Made by a program: the position numbers and the translations under genes | Notes under the pieces: generated by a model | Told to the model about the DNA's origin: nothing | The model's input: only the letters and a program-made list of their open reading frames with translations | The model's database searches: none | Assembly: GCA_011032825.1 (NCBI GenBank) | Contig: JAADJZ010000004.1 | Location: 186,001 to 250,000, forward strand | From: Massariosphaeria phaeospora | Lineage: Eukaryota > Ascomycota > Dothideomycetes > Pleosporales | DNA length: 64,000 bases | Reading direction: 5' to 3' | Shown here: piece after piece, positions 23,702-35,233 of the stretch | How the letters are laid out: each line of letters starts with the position of its first letter | Numbering within the stretch: the first letter of the stretch is position 1

Positions 23702-26044
23702 GTCCCGTCTTGGCATCTCGACGGCCTTCTTATCACTCTGTGTACAATGTCGGCCTGGGGACTTTGTTTCTGACTACGAATGATTAACTTTGCTCGTGTC
23801 TCTGTATAGCATATCTCCTTCAATGCGCTAGCGTCACGGCCCATTTGCGCGGAAGTCCTCATGATGATCCGTATCATGTCACTCTTTTCCACCGACTAAT
23901 GTGTCTCCTTTGTTGGAATCTAATGAGTACTGGGCGGTGATGATTGGCAATGTCGGCGAATGGCGTTCACAAATTGTCCCTTTGTTCTGGTCTCCAGCAT
24001 TTCTGCATACCACGACACGACTCCTCACGACTGTATTTTCTTTTGGTGTGCTTATAACAGATTGAAGCTGTATATTTACGTTCGTGGGTGCATGAACCCC
24101 TTGTGATATGGAGCTGTGGCTTTGACCTACAGCGACCGCGATGCTGCAAAAACTAAGCGTTGCCATACTTTGATCAGAATAAACACTTCTCGGTTTAATT
24201 CCAGTGCATTCATAGAATGCTTCCTTCACTCGTGACTATGCACTCCTAAGCAGAGCTGTTAACAATCCGTTCAATCTCATTCAGTTCCCATGATTGAACG
24301 CATTGGCAAAAAATACGTACCCAGATTAGCTTGAACGGTTTGTTTTGAGAATTTTGGGGCGCACCGACTAGCCGCTCACTTCACCTTGCCGTCGAAGCTG
24401 CCACATGTAGAGACCCAAATAAAGAGAGTGACAAAACGGAACATGCGGCAAGAATGAACATGGTGCGCTATCTGGTCTGCGAAGTGGGTCTCGACATCAA
24501 CGAGAATGGTCAGCCTTCGAGGGGCGTCAGCTGCCTATGCGCAATGGGACGCCTATCTGCTATATTCCTGGCGCGATGATATTGAAAAGAGTCATGGGGG
24601 AGCTTACTTGGTACTTGTTGCATCGCGGGGCGGATCCTACTCCTGCCCTCAAAATAATATTAACTGAACGCGACTATTTGCAGTTTTGTGGATGTTGAGG
24701 CTTGGGAAAAAAAGACAGTGCTGTGTCTAGTAGGATACAGAGCGACTCACCATGATGAGGACATTTTTACGCTGCTTGCCTCCCCTGAGTCGGTGGTTTT
24801 AAACAAGGCAGAATGTTTCCAAGTGTTCATGGCCTAACGTCACTTAGAGCTTCACTTGCAATTATTTGCTCTATCAAGAGCTGAAGTATACGTATTAGTT
24901 CGACGTCGCATCCATTGATGCCAAGGCAGCTTTTTCATGCATAAATCTGGTGTGTTCCGAAGTATAAGCCGTTGCGTGCTGCTTGTGGCCTTATTTACGC
25001 CCATCTTTATTTACGCCCGACTCCGGTCACGCCCGACTCTAGTCACGCCCGACTCGTTGTACGCGCTGTCGTACCGAAGTCGATGTCCGGAACTAAGCCC
25101 AACCCACCCAAATTGTAAACCTCACCCAGAACACCACGTTGATTGTATGTTCTAAGGTATTTCAGCTATTGTGAGTTCAAATAAAGGTTCTTGAGGCTGC
25201 ATCGGAGATATCTGGGGTTGCTGATGCATCGCGGGGGTAATTAGTTCCGCAGAGGACGCTTACTTCTCATCCCCACATTCGTGACACTTACAGGAACGCC
25301 GCTTTGCACTTATTCTCGCCCCGTTGCAAATGAACGAAGCGATGCTGCTTGTTTCAAGCCAATGCACAGCTTATTTCTACTTCACACGCAAATTCCACGG
25401 GTTATGTACTTCGCCCTGAACCCCACGGGTGAATGCGCTACGGAAGTTGTGGCGCTCTCAAGGCGCGTAGCAACGGAACCTGGGCAGCGACGCGTTCGCA
25501 ATGACTTCGAATTTCTCATCGCAGTTCGAAGATGGAGACGAGTAAGAGAGTCTGCAAGTCAACCACCGAGCATGTTCGTTCACTGATCTCGCTGTTGCGT
25601 AGGATGGCCTCAATTATCAAACCGTATGACCTTGCTAAAGTCGGTCTGTAAGACCAATTTCGCTAGACAAAAGCTGCACAGCCATTGAGACCCTTTTCGG
25701 GAATCTAGCGAATGTTTCAGCATCTTCTGGAGGCAATCTATTAAAAGACGGGCGGTATAGCCCCCAAATCGCACTGGTAACGTCTGACAGGCCTCCTTTA
25801 ATGTAAATACCACGGGTAGCCTAATATCGAAGAGTATTGGGAACACGCCCTGGTAGTAAGAGGAACGTGCCTTCATCCCTTCCTGGCACCTGAAAATGTC
25901 TCTCTCTCGGGGCTATATGAAGCTGTGTACCACCTGCTCTAGATGCTCGACCATCCACTGGCATCAGTACTCCGTACACTCGTTTCATCAATTGAAGATT
26001 GTTGAGAGCTCCTAGTGATCTCAACTTCCTTTGACACTCACTCT
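23702..26044. other. AT-richer intergenic region
   Basis: A 2.3-kb gap without a supportable gene. It contains a small tandem repeat near 25011-25060 and otherwise short, unrelated open frames. Confidence 0.5.
25011..25060. repeat. 16-bp tandem repeat (TCACGCCCGACTCTAG-like)
   Basis: Three adjacent, slightly diverged copies with a fainter fourth copy upstream. No coding role was found. Confidence 0.7.
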
Positions 26045-28607
26045 ATGATGTCTACCATACATTACACTTATATCTTCCTCTTTTGCCTCAGTTTGTTTCT
26101 TTTGAACATTTCTATCGAAGCCGCACCTGCGTCTTACAGAATTGTCGATAACAATGGCATTCCTTCGAACTTGCCGAAGCGCCAAATCGCCAGCGAAACA
26201 GCGCCGCTGCCGCCGCCAGTTCAACCGTTACCTTCGATCTTAGTCCCTGGTGAGCCTGGGACTACTATCGTTGGTAGCGAGACTTCTGATGTACCACCGC
26301 CACCGCCTTTGCCGGTGAATACCAATCCTCCCCTATCTGAAAGCTCTGGAGTAATTCCTCCACCGCCTCCCCCGTCTGAAAGCTCTGGAGTACCACCGCC
26401 ACCGCCTCCCCCGTCTGAAAGCTCTGGAGTACCTCCACCTCCGCCACCCGCAGAGAATACTAATTCACCGCCACCGCCACCTCCCGACACCAATCCACCG
26501 CCGCCACCTCCAGATAACAATCCACCGCCACCTCCCGACACCAATCCACCGCCGCCACCTCCAGATAACAATCCACCGCCACCTCCCCCTGATAACAATC
26601 CACCGCCACCTCCCCCTGATAACAATCCACCGCCACCTCCCCCTGATAACAATCCACCGCCGCCTCCCCCAGACAACAATCCACCGCCGCCGCCTCCAGA
26701 TAACAATCCACCGCCACCTCCTCCAGACAACAATCCTCCGCCGCCTCCCCCAGACAACAATCCTCCGCCGCCACCTCCAGACACCAATCCACCACCTCCA
26801 CCTCCAGACACCAATCCACCACCTCCACCTCCAGACAACAGTCCACCGCCACCTCCAGAGCAGACAGGGCCGGCTCCTACACCTCCCCCGGGGCCTACTC
26901 CTACACCTCCACCAGAGCAGACCCCAAGTACTCCAGGAGAAGAATGCACTACCAAACAGGAATTCCCCACATGTACCACGCAGTTTTTCATCGTAACGTC
27001 CGTATTTCCAGATCAAGACTCAAGTACCACGTCCACGAGTACATCTACCAACTGCCACACCATCACAGCATGCACGGGCGTGGCAACAACTATTGCCACA
27101 ACGACTGCAAGAGCCACCACTATCGAGTCGTTCTGCGAGCGGGGAAAATGCGGGGGCAATGCCTGTTCAGCGAAGCCGAAACGAGCCGCCCTTCCCACCC
27201 CGGCACCGATTATTGGAGGTCTAACGATCTCAGACGAGACCTCGGAAGAACAGAACGCTACCCTTGTCCAGCGCGCCTTTACGGGAGGGACCGGTGACTG
27301 GGGCGACTTTTACAATGACGTGATAGGCCGCACGGCCGAACAAATTGAGGACAATGACAACTGGACAGTCCGCAAGGAAACTATCTTAGTCGACAATGAT
27401 GTGGAATTTATCCCAGGGCGCTCAGCCGCCGTGCATTTCCAAGCCTGGGGGGTAGAGCCCAGGAATGTGGTGATTCAGGATCTCTATGGCTGTGCTGCGC
27501 TTTTTTGCGTGTCTCACCTCGGTAAGTACACCGTCGGTTGATTTGGCGTGCCATGAGCGCGTCTCGAAAACTCTCCATGCTTACTACGACATCACTAGGA
27601 GTCGCTGTTGCACACTTCTGGGAAAAGCCGAGTCTCACGGAGAGATTGGAGGAAGAGGTTATGTATCCTTTACAGTGAGTACTTCCACCACTCGTTCGGT
27701 CGATCCAGAATACTGACTCGTCTTCAGAGAGTTGCTCGGCCACAAGTTCGCCCTATATAACTTTGGCCACGATCCTGTTTGTCATCTCATGGCCGGGGCA
27801 CGTAAAGTGATAGGCGGTAACGGGGCCGAAGAGCAAGAGACGCTTACCCAGCCATGGAAAGGCGACATCATGCGCCCCGAGGCAATCCAGAAGATTCGCG
27901 AGAAAGTCAAAACGATCCTACCTGACGCCACAATGAAGGATGCCTTCGTCTACGCCCGCCAAGTTAATGCAAAAGCGCGCGAAAGAGGGTATGGAAAAGG
28001 AGCAGTATGTATTTCCACAAATGTCTCCCGACCCGTGTGCTAATCAAGGTAACTTCAGGTGGTCTTCGAACCCAACAAAGACACGGGCAACGCCGTCGTC
28101 AAAGTGTACAACCAAGGCGTCGAAGTCGAGAAGATGGAATGGGTAAATCAAGAACTCCAGATCTGGCGAATGAACGCAGACGGTCCTAGTGGCGCGATCG
28201 CGAATGTGGTCCTCCAGACTGATAGGGACAATGTCCTAGATGCTTGCAAAGACGTCAAGACCCCAGTCAATAGTAATATGGCGGTGCGCCTAGGGTCTGA
28301 GAGTACGAGCGTTGGTGAGGCACTTAGCGAAGGCGGTAATCCTTACGACATGTCCTTCTCGATTAGGGACAAGAACAACAACAAAGTGGTGGAGAAGTGT
28401 GTTTTCAAAGGCGGGCCCTATGGCCGCTGGCAGGACGGCGCCCAAGCTGGTGTACTGGAATGCAAAGGCCGCACCATACGCTGTACGCGCCCCCAGGGCG
28501 ACGCGCCGGGCAAATCTTGCGACCCTGCAAATCCCCCGGATTGCGGCAAGCTGGGCGAGAAATGTTCCAAGGGCTACAACGAGCTTCTGGCAATATGCAA
28601 GAACTAG
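26045..28607 (+). CDS. Secreted proline-rich protein with unique C-terminal domain
   Basis: Exons 26045-27521, 27599-27674, 27728-28004 and 28059-28607 give 792 residues. The ATG at 26045 precedes a hydrophobic signal peptide (YIFLFCLSLFLLNISIEAAP); an in-frame ATG at 26015 only lengthens it. A KR site at about residue 47 could be a Kex2 cut. Residues about 85-275 are proline runs, first spaced by SESSG, then about 14 copies of PPPPPPDNN/DTN. A Thr/Ser-rich, Cys-containing linker follows. The folded-looking C-terminal part includes NVVIQDLYGCAALFCVSHLG, VAHFWEKPSLTERL and a Cys-rich end (CDPANPPDCGKLGEKCSKG). The VAHFWE-type domain recurs in fungal secreted proteins as I remember them, but I know no function. 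A cell-wall or surface role is plausible. Confidence 0.78.
26461..26846 (+). repeat. 27-bp coding minisatellite (PPPPPPDNN)
   Basis: Tandem units of about 24-27 bp (CCNCC-rich plus GATAACAAT or GACACCAAT) inside the proline-rich gene. The first and last units are the most diverged. Expected to be length-polymorphic. Confidence 0.85.
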
Positions 28608-29330
28608 GCGCGAGGGCCAGGAAACCAGTAGTGCCGTTAGTACAATATTATCTTGTATAAGCATTGCTGTACTACTCTGAACGATTGCGGCATACTCTGC
28701 ACATGGCGCAGTTACGCCCCCATTAACGCCAGAGATTAAAGCAGCAAGTGTTGTTGGGGCGTAGCGGCTGGCCTGAAGTTAGGACTTCGGACTCTGGACT
28801 CCGGACTCAGGAGTAAATTAACTGTATTCTGTCCCACGACAAACGGCGGATCGGACGGGAACCAACTGTTTTCAACGTCCTATGGTGGTTTGTGGAGTTA
28901 ATCCAACTGTGTCAGTATATACACGTATCCACAACTCAAGTAGATGTCATGGAGCAAGGGCCTGCACTTGTTCAGCATTCATGGGTGGCCAAGAAGCGAA
29001 GATTTTATAGGAGTCATCTTGACGAACCATAGTTCTGAGAGCTTACCAAACGAAACTTAGCTCACGCTGGAATCAAACAAGAATCACTCGCTGAAATTCG
29101 AGCTTTGCGCAAAAGTTCTCAAGCAGTGGACGTTGGCTGCGCTAGTAAGTCATGTGATTACTAAGCGAGCACCCCATGTAAAAGAGCACAGGGTTTGAGT
29201 CGACTCGTCACCGCGCTGCAGAGTAACGGCGCAATTCACAGAAAGCCCAGACCTCTGTCAATATTGTCGAGTTGAATCCCAGATCTTCACTTCCCTCTAT
29301 TCTGCTTACGTCAGCCCGCTAGCTTTCACC
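28608..29330. other. Intergenic region upstream of the BAG-domain gene
   Basis: Includes a short CGGACTC-type repeat near 28785-28815. No ATG lies in frame with the downstream gene back to the stop at 29196-29198. Confidence 0.55.
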
Positions 29331-30671
29331 GTGGCGTCGTTCAAAGAGCGGATCACCGACTTGAAGAAGTCCTTCGACTTCCTCAAAAACCACCCGCTCC
29401 TGAGCACCACGTCGCAACCTCCTCCTCCGGCCGAGCCTTGCCCTACGGATCCGCTTTCGCTCCTCTATCTCAAGGCCTCGGACTTTGTGCAGCAAAGTGG
29501 CGTTGCAGCCTTCAAAGATCTTATCACAAAGCCCCGCTTCGACGACCCCACTTACCTGACCACACTCTCGATCCTCCTTGCTGCCATCTTCGTCGCCATG
29601 TCGTGGTTCTCCCGCTCCGGTGGTGGTGGTGGTGGCTGGGGCGGCCGCTTCTCGCCCTTTGGCCGCCCAGGCAATGCGGCAAATGCTGGCGAGGTTACCG
29701 ATTCCGACTTCTCGTACATCACGTCCGAAGACCTTGCGCAAGCGAGCAAAGGACACCACCGGGCATCCTCGCGATCCGCCGCTCCTGAGATTGTCGACTG
29801 GGACGACAAGAACCCCGACCGGGACACAGATGTGCTTGTGTTCAAGCATGGCAGGACGAACTACCCTACGCACTTTCCGGCGCTCAGCATAAAAGACGGG
29901 GAGTTGAAGATCGGAACAGTGAGGCAGGCCGCCGCGAAGAAGGTTGGAGTCGATGACCCGAGGCGTATACGCATGTTCCACAAAGGAAGGAATCTCAAGC
30001 ATGACGAACGGACGGCACGAGAAGAGGGACTACGCGGCGATGGCACGGGTAGCGAGATTCTTTGCGTCGTGGGCGAGGCGAATGTCGGAAACATGGCACC
30101 AGGCTCAGAAGATACAGGCATGCCCGGCGATGGGCAGCGGGCTTGGAGTGATGGGTCTGATGAGGAGGACGATACAGAGGCAATGGACTCGGGCGCAAAC
30201 ACCACATCCAAGAAGAAGAGCCGCAAGCGCGGTGGGAAGAAGAACAAGAGGAAGAATGGCGGAGACACATCCGGAACGAGCACCCCCGGTTACTCGAACC
30301 CAAACGCTGGCGGCGCCGAATTCCTGCCTCTCCCGTCCCACGTCCCGGGTCCGCGTCCGACATCCAGCGCTTCAGCAAATATACCACGAGCTGCCGCGCC
30401 CCAGACTCCGCTGGGCAAGATCGAAGCCTTAGCGTCCAAGTTCCACACCGAGTTCGTCCCTCTGTGTGTACAGTTCCTGCAGAGCCCTCCACCAGAGAAG
30501 GACAAGCGAAGCTTCGAGTACAAGAAGCTCTCGGAGACCATCCTCGCGCAGATACTACTCAAGCTGGATGGCGTGGAGACCGAAGGCGATACCGAAGCAC
30601 GAATGAGGCGGAAAGAGCTCGTCAAGGAGGTGCAGGGAATGCTCAACAGGCTCGATGAGAGCATGAGCTGA
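29331..30671 (+). CDS. BAG-domain Hsp70 co-chaperone with transmembrane and ubiquitin-like domains
   Basis: Nucleotide-exchange regulator of Hsp70, likely tail-exposed on a membrane, as for yeast Snl1 and fission yeast Bag102. The continuous frame gives about 446 residues. A transmembrane helix (TLSILLAAIFVAMSW) lies at about 77-92 and a Gly-rich linker follows. A ubiquitin-like region (about 155-245) includes RRIRMFHKGRNLKHDERTA. A Lys-rich, KKSRKRGGKKNKRKN, probably nuclear- or ribosome-interacting patch follows. The C-terminal BAG domain (about 345-440) includes SFEYKKLSETILAQILLKLD. Oddly, the obvious protein start is GTG in a strong Kozak-like context (CACCGTGGCG). The first in-frame ATG (29599) would remove most of the membrane helix. 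A hidden 5' exon, a non-AUG start, or a point change are the options. Start confidence is therefore low; identity is high. Confidence 0.83.
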   Translation: MASFKERITDLKKSFDFLKNHPLLSTTSQPPPPAEPCPTDPLSLLYLKASDFVQQSGVAAFKDLITKPRFDDPTYLTTLSILLAAIFVAMSWFSRSGGGGGGWGGRFSPFGRPGNAANAGEVTDSDFSYITSEDLAQASKGHHRASSRSAAPEIVDWDDKNPDRDTDVLVFKHGRTNYPTHFPALSIKDGELKIGTVRQAAAKKVGVDDPRRIRMFHKGRNLKHDERTAREEGLRGDGTGSEILCVVGEANVGNMAPGSEDTGMPGDGQRAWSDGSDEEDDTEAMDSGANTTSKKKSRKRGGKKNKRKNGGDTSGTSTPGYSNPNAGGAEFLPLPSHVPGPRPTSSASANIPRAAAPQTPLGKIEALASKFHTEFVPLCVQFLQSPPPEKDKRSFEYKKLSETILAQILLKLDGVETEGDTEARMRRKELVKEVQGMLNRLDESMS

Positions 30672-31926
30672 TGAACAGTCTACATGACTACAACCGAGGA
30701 TAGCGGGCGTCAAGGAGTGTTCAGATCTGGGCGACCGGTCTTGCATATCAACAAGCGAAGCGATTAACAACAGCAAGCCTGCTGGTCCTGCGACAAACCG
30801 TCTTCCTTTTCACTTTTGGGTAGACTGAATCGGAGCATTTGCGTGGACGGTATCATGTTCCCTTCTTGTTGATTTCAGTCATTTCGTCCTGCCACCACTA
30901 GCACTCTCCCCCGTAGCGGGGAGAGGTGACAAATTGAATACTCCACGTAAAAACCAGCGCGCCGTCATTCCGTTCGCTTTCCGTCCGACACTTACGCCAC
31001 CAGCGACTGACAATACGAGCCAGCTTGCCGTCTTCTATACTCAGGTCCACGATACGGCGTCTGGTACCTTCACTCGCGGGACTGCAATCGTCACAAGACT
31101 CTACGGTACTAACACAACGGCGCCATCATAACCATACCGATCAACTTTCTCACACTCCCCTCTGCATACCACCTATCTTATACTCCGCTCCGCGTATTCC
31201 AAAGTAAAAAGGGCGGTCGGTGTGTAAACAGTCCATTTCCTCAGCTCCAGGCACACACACAAAGCTGAGTACCCTCTACTTATTTGCTCCTTGCAACATC
31301 CTTGCATGACACTGAAACACATAATTGTCTATGCCACTTACTTAGTGCAGCAGGCCCGATCCGAAGACAATAAATCCCCACATCCTCAGCTCGGCATCGT
31401 TTCTCCCTTAGCGTCCGCCACCTATCGTATTTCGGGTTCCTGGACCGCGTGCATCGCTAATTATAGCATCTTGAGATTTTTAGGTTCCAGACTTTTAATG
31501 CTTGGCTGGAGCATTTCTTTGATGTGACTTCTCATTCGGGAGTGGGTTGACTAACTTCAGTTGCAACATGCATGTACCAAGGAATAGAGAGACGTGGCAC
31601 CACTGTGCATGTATTGAACTAGATTCACATACTTTTAGGTCTCATGATGGATGGGCTTTAGCTGTTTGTATGGATGGTGCAGGTATACGAGACGTATGAC
31701 TAGATGGGCTGAGATATTGTGGAACGAGGTAGGAGAAACTTGTGTGCGAATGGTATCGCAGTGAGTGAGTGGCCCGGTCACTGATTCCATCGTTTCCACT
31801 CTCTTTAGCATATAAACCTCTAGTCCGCTCAACTAACTCTCTTCCAGAGCTACCCATCTATCTATCTCCTCTCCGTCACTCGCGTCTATCTATCTCAACC
31901 AACCCATCCCACCGTCTATCCCAACA
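30672..31926. other. Intergenic region, 1.25 kb
   Basis: Holds the 3' end of the BAG gene and the promoter of the next gene. Pyrimidine-rich repeats (CTATCT, CCTCTC) lie just before the next ATG. No gene seen. Confidence 0.6.
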
Positions 31927-32847
31927 ATGCCCCCTCTCACCCACCTACCCTACCTCCTTCTCCTCTTCTCCCCCCTCATCCACGCCTCTCTCCCACCCTC
32001 CCCGTCCCCATCCCCACCAACAACCTCTCCACCCCCGCTCCCCAAATACACGCACCCCTGCACCATCGGTGACAACGCGCCCTGCCCCACCTCCTGGACC
32101 TGCACGCCCACCCAGATCTGCACCTCCGGCCTGCCCTGCGGCGGCCTCTGTATTGACATCTTCACGCCACCGCCCGTCATCCCGTGCACAGTCGGCAGCG
32201 ATGCCCCGTGCGTGCCGCGCTCGATCTGCACGCCGACCCAGATCTCGACGCCGGGCCTGCCGTGGCTGGGCCAGTGCATTGAGACGCCCAGTCCGCCGTC
32301 GGTGACGCCGTGTACAGTCGGCAGTGACGCGCCGTGCCTGCCGAGCTCGACGTGCACGCCGACGCAGATCTCTACCCCTGGGCAACCGTGGCTGGGCCAG
32401 TGCATCGCGACGCCGACAGCCACGCCCACGCCTCCTCCAACGTCACCGTCACCGTCAACATCGACATGCACGCTCACATCGACATCCGTCTCCACCATCT
32501 GCACCATCGGCAACAACAGCCCCTGCTCCGCAGGCTCCACCTGCACGCCCACGCAGGCCTGCACATCCGACGTGCCGTGCGGCGGCGCATGCATAGCGAC
32601 GCCGACGCCGCCGGTCGTGACGCCGTGCACGGTGGGCGACGACGCGCCGTGCGTGCCGAGCGCGGTGTGCACGCCGACGGAGACGTGTGTGAGTGGGTTG
32701 CCGTGTGGCGGGGCGTGTATTAGTACGGCGGGTCCGACGCCGACGCCGACGCCGACGCCTACGCCGAGTGGCAAGAGGTGTAAGAAGCATAGGGAGTGTG
32801 GGAGAGGGCGGAAGTGTGTGGGTGGGGTGTGTGGGGGAAAGTGGTAG
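31927..32847 (+). CDS. Secreted cysteine-repeat protein
   Basis: Single exon, 306 residues. A signal peptide (LPYLLLLFSPLIHAS) is followed by a Pro/Ser linker and five tandem domains of about 36-43 residues, each opening PCT(V/I)GxxxPC and containing CTPTQ. Domains 1, 4 and 5 have six cysteines (PC...APC...C...C...PCGG.C), while domains 2 and 3 have lost the same two: QICTSGLPCGG becomes QISTPGLPWLG. A Thr/Pro linker (TPTPTPTP) leads to a basic C-terminal tail with four cysteines (CKKHRECGRGRKC). No family is recognised. Repeated Cys motifs and secretion suggest a cell-wall, adhesive or effector-like protein. Codon use is very GC-rich at third positions, unlike the AT-rich flanks. Confidence 0.75.
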   Translation: MPPLTHLPYLLLLFSPLIHASLPPSPSPSPPTTSPPPLPKYTHPCTIGDNAPCPTSWTCTPTQICTSGLPCGGLCIDIFTPPPVIPCTVGSDAPCVPRSICTPTQISTPGLPWLGQCIETPSPPSVTPCTVGSDAPCLPSSTCTPTQISTPGQPWLGQCIATPTATPTPPPTSPSPSTSTCTLTSTSVSTICTIGNNSPCSAGSTCTPTQACTSDVPCGGACIATPTPPVVTPCTVGDDAPCVPSAVCTPTETCVSGLPCGGACISTAGPTPTPTPTPTPSGKRCKKHRECGRGRKCVGGVCGGKW

Positions 32848-33631
32848 GGCATAGGGATCAGAATATAGGATGGGGATGGATAGTGACGAGCACGTGAGGA
32901 GTTTGTGGCCCCAGGGGCTTAGAGAGGGACGGGATGTGCTTAGGGAGAGAAGGTGCGAGATGTATAGCACGAAATTGCTCTGGTCGAAGTGGGCGAGTTT
33001 ACGAGCAAAGCGAAGAGCAGTGAAGCACAGCGAGTGAGAGGGACAAGGGAACGGAATATGAATTAGTGAAAAGCTGATAGGCCTTAAAGTGAGAGGTTTT
33101 ACTTCATACAAAGGAGTTAGTGCTGCAAGTACCTTTTATGATGATATCCGAATCTCGGCTGCTTAATACCGAATTCTTGAAGACGCTATACGTGTGAAAG
33201 ATTGAGAAATTTTTACGAATAGCCTAACAGTTGCTCTGCAACGGGGTCAGACGACGAGGCTTGGATCGAGAATGCTCGTGATGCACATGGCCTACATAGG
33301 GATTCCACAGACGAACAAGTGTGTACTCGTGGCACACACAAGGTAGTCAGTCACACAGGTCATACTGGAACATCCAGTTAGCACCACGTCACATACAACG
33401 AACACTAAAGCCCAAATGGTTGGAGTCAATTCATCCTTTGATAGCCCTATATTTTACTTGAGGAGATCTTTCGACCATGAAGCCGTGGCCTCGGACGTAT
33501 CACTAACCCACCCGCCTTCCCAACTCCTTGCCTAGCAGGCAGACCCAGGATCAACGGCCCGAACCGGACCGATGCAGAAGGGAGATGCTGTTGAAGGGGA
33601 GTAGACGAAGGGGAGAACAGCGAGGCGTTGT
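32848..33631. other. Intergenic region between convergent genes
   Basis: 784 bp between the Cys-repeat gene and RPS12; 3' UTRs are expected. Nothing else seen. Confidence 0.6.
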
Positions 33632-34329
33632 CTATTGCTCGGTCTGGAAGTAGTTGAGGAGGATGCTGCGCTCCTGCGAGTCCTCACCCCAATCGCGGAC
33701 GACAACGCACGAGCAGTTGACGACTTTGCGGGGGTTGCCTTCGCGGTCGATCTGGCCTGTTATATGTGTTAGCCCAACGTCCCAACGTGTTCGAAGCACC
33801 AGGTCCTTCAACGTAGAGCACACGGCTCTACCCAAGGACCTGAGCCCCAACAAGATAGAGAACACCTACACAGTCCAGCCCACTCGCCCAGCTGCTTCCC
33901 ATCCGGCACCTTGATCAGCGGGATCTTGTGCTCCGAGCACAGCGCCACGACGAGCTTCTTGTACGCCTCTTCTTCGCACGCCTCGTTGAGCACGCACATA
34001 TGCGCCTGGCGACGATCGAGCGCCTTGGAAGCTTCGCGGAGGCCACGGGCGAGCCCGTCGTGGATGAGAGCGAGTTTGAGGACGCCTTTGAGGGCTTCGA
34101 GCACGCTCATCTGGCCCTTGGCCGCGGGCTCCTCTCCGCCGACCTCCACCTCGGGCACCTCCTCGGCATCGACTTGGGATGTGTTCTCTTCTCCGTCGGA
34201 CTGTACGCAGCTCGGTTAGCAGGTGAGGCGTTTGGAGAGTGAGGGGTCGATGGCGTTGCAAAGCCGCCGATCTGATGTTGAGCGGGCAATGGTGATGTAT
34301 TGGAGTCGTTGTTGGATAGTACATACCAT
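33632..34329 (-). CDS. rps12: 40S ribosomal protein S12 (eS12)
   Basis: Cytosolic small-subunit ribosomal protein of the L7Ae/L30e fold. Exon 1 is only the ATG (34329-34327), followed by a 126-bp GTATGT intron. Exon 2 is 34200-33870 and exon 3 33756-33632; total 152 residues. Key segments are [20 protein letters not shown], the [11 protein letters not shown] helix, [38 protein letters not shown] and [19 protein letters not shown]. An ATG-only first exon is common in fungal ribosomal protein genes and is supported here by phase and by [17 protein letters not shown] following the acceptor. High confidence. Confidence 0.96.
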
Positions 34330-35233
34330 GATGGCTGTATGCAGTCCGCTTTTCCTCGAAGAGTGGTTGTTGTTGATAGAAAGAGAGAAGTCGGCAAAAG
34401 TTCGACGATATTTTCGGCGGATGCGTGTGGGCGGGTTTACCCGGGAAGCGAGCTTCTAGCGCGGGTGGGCACGTGACATGTGTGCTCACCCCGACTGACA
34501 CATCACAGCAGATAAAGTACGGCAGACGTTCGGTCCTTGCGGTTAGCAATTCGGGTGATCAGCACAGCTCATTTACTCGCCCACAAACGTGCCAGCTGGG
34601 AGGATTACTCAATCAGAGGCACGCTAATTAGTCGTAGCTTCGAAGAGTAGTCCATGGAAATAAGATAAGTTCACACAACCAATATCAACTTTTTGGAAAT
34701 ATCCACTGTATATGCATCCTGCTCTCTCACTGCTACACCATCACTACCATTTGGACCAGCCGTAGCTGCCTCTTCCGACGGCCGTCGACCCCTGCGACGC
34801 CATTCTGGAAATCTCGCCTCTCTCCTTGACCTTCGTTACACACTTTGTATTGACGTACACAATAAGAAACACAGAAGCTGAATAGACTGTATGGCGATAG
34901 TATCACGCCACCCTCTTTCTACTTATCCCCATTGGGATTCCACACTGGGAACCACACCCGCGAACATCTAGAAACAGCAGCGAAAGGAAGGCTAGCAATG
35001 CAACAGCTCGAAGGCTTGGAAAAAAGAAACACTGCTGAAGATAAATCAGAATAAAAGAAAGTAGTATCAGCAAGCCGCTGTACGCTATCAGCAAAACAGA
35101 AGAAGTCCAGACCAAAGCCGAAGGTATACCGGATCCTCCCATGCGCCGTTAGCGCCTAAAACAAAAGAAGAGAGTCCTAGTGATGGTTATGACGTGTAGG
35201 GAATGTAAAAATGGGTATATGGTGGTTGGGACA
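34330..35233. other. Intergenic region, 0.9 kb
   Basis: RPS12 promoter side and the 3' flank of the TeaR-like gene. No gene seen. Confidence 0.6.

Noticed and set aside
26221..26991. 256-codon Gly-rich minus-strand open frame (GGGGGGLLSGG repeats)
   Set aside because: It is the mirror of the PPPPPPDNN coding repeat on the plus strand, which has a signal peptide, introns and a real C-terminal domain.
29319..30002. 227-codon minus-strand frame antisense to the BAG gene
   Set aside because: Shadow of a GC-rich coding strand; the plus strand has the recognisable TM, ubiquitin-like and BAG domains.
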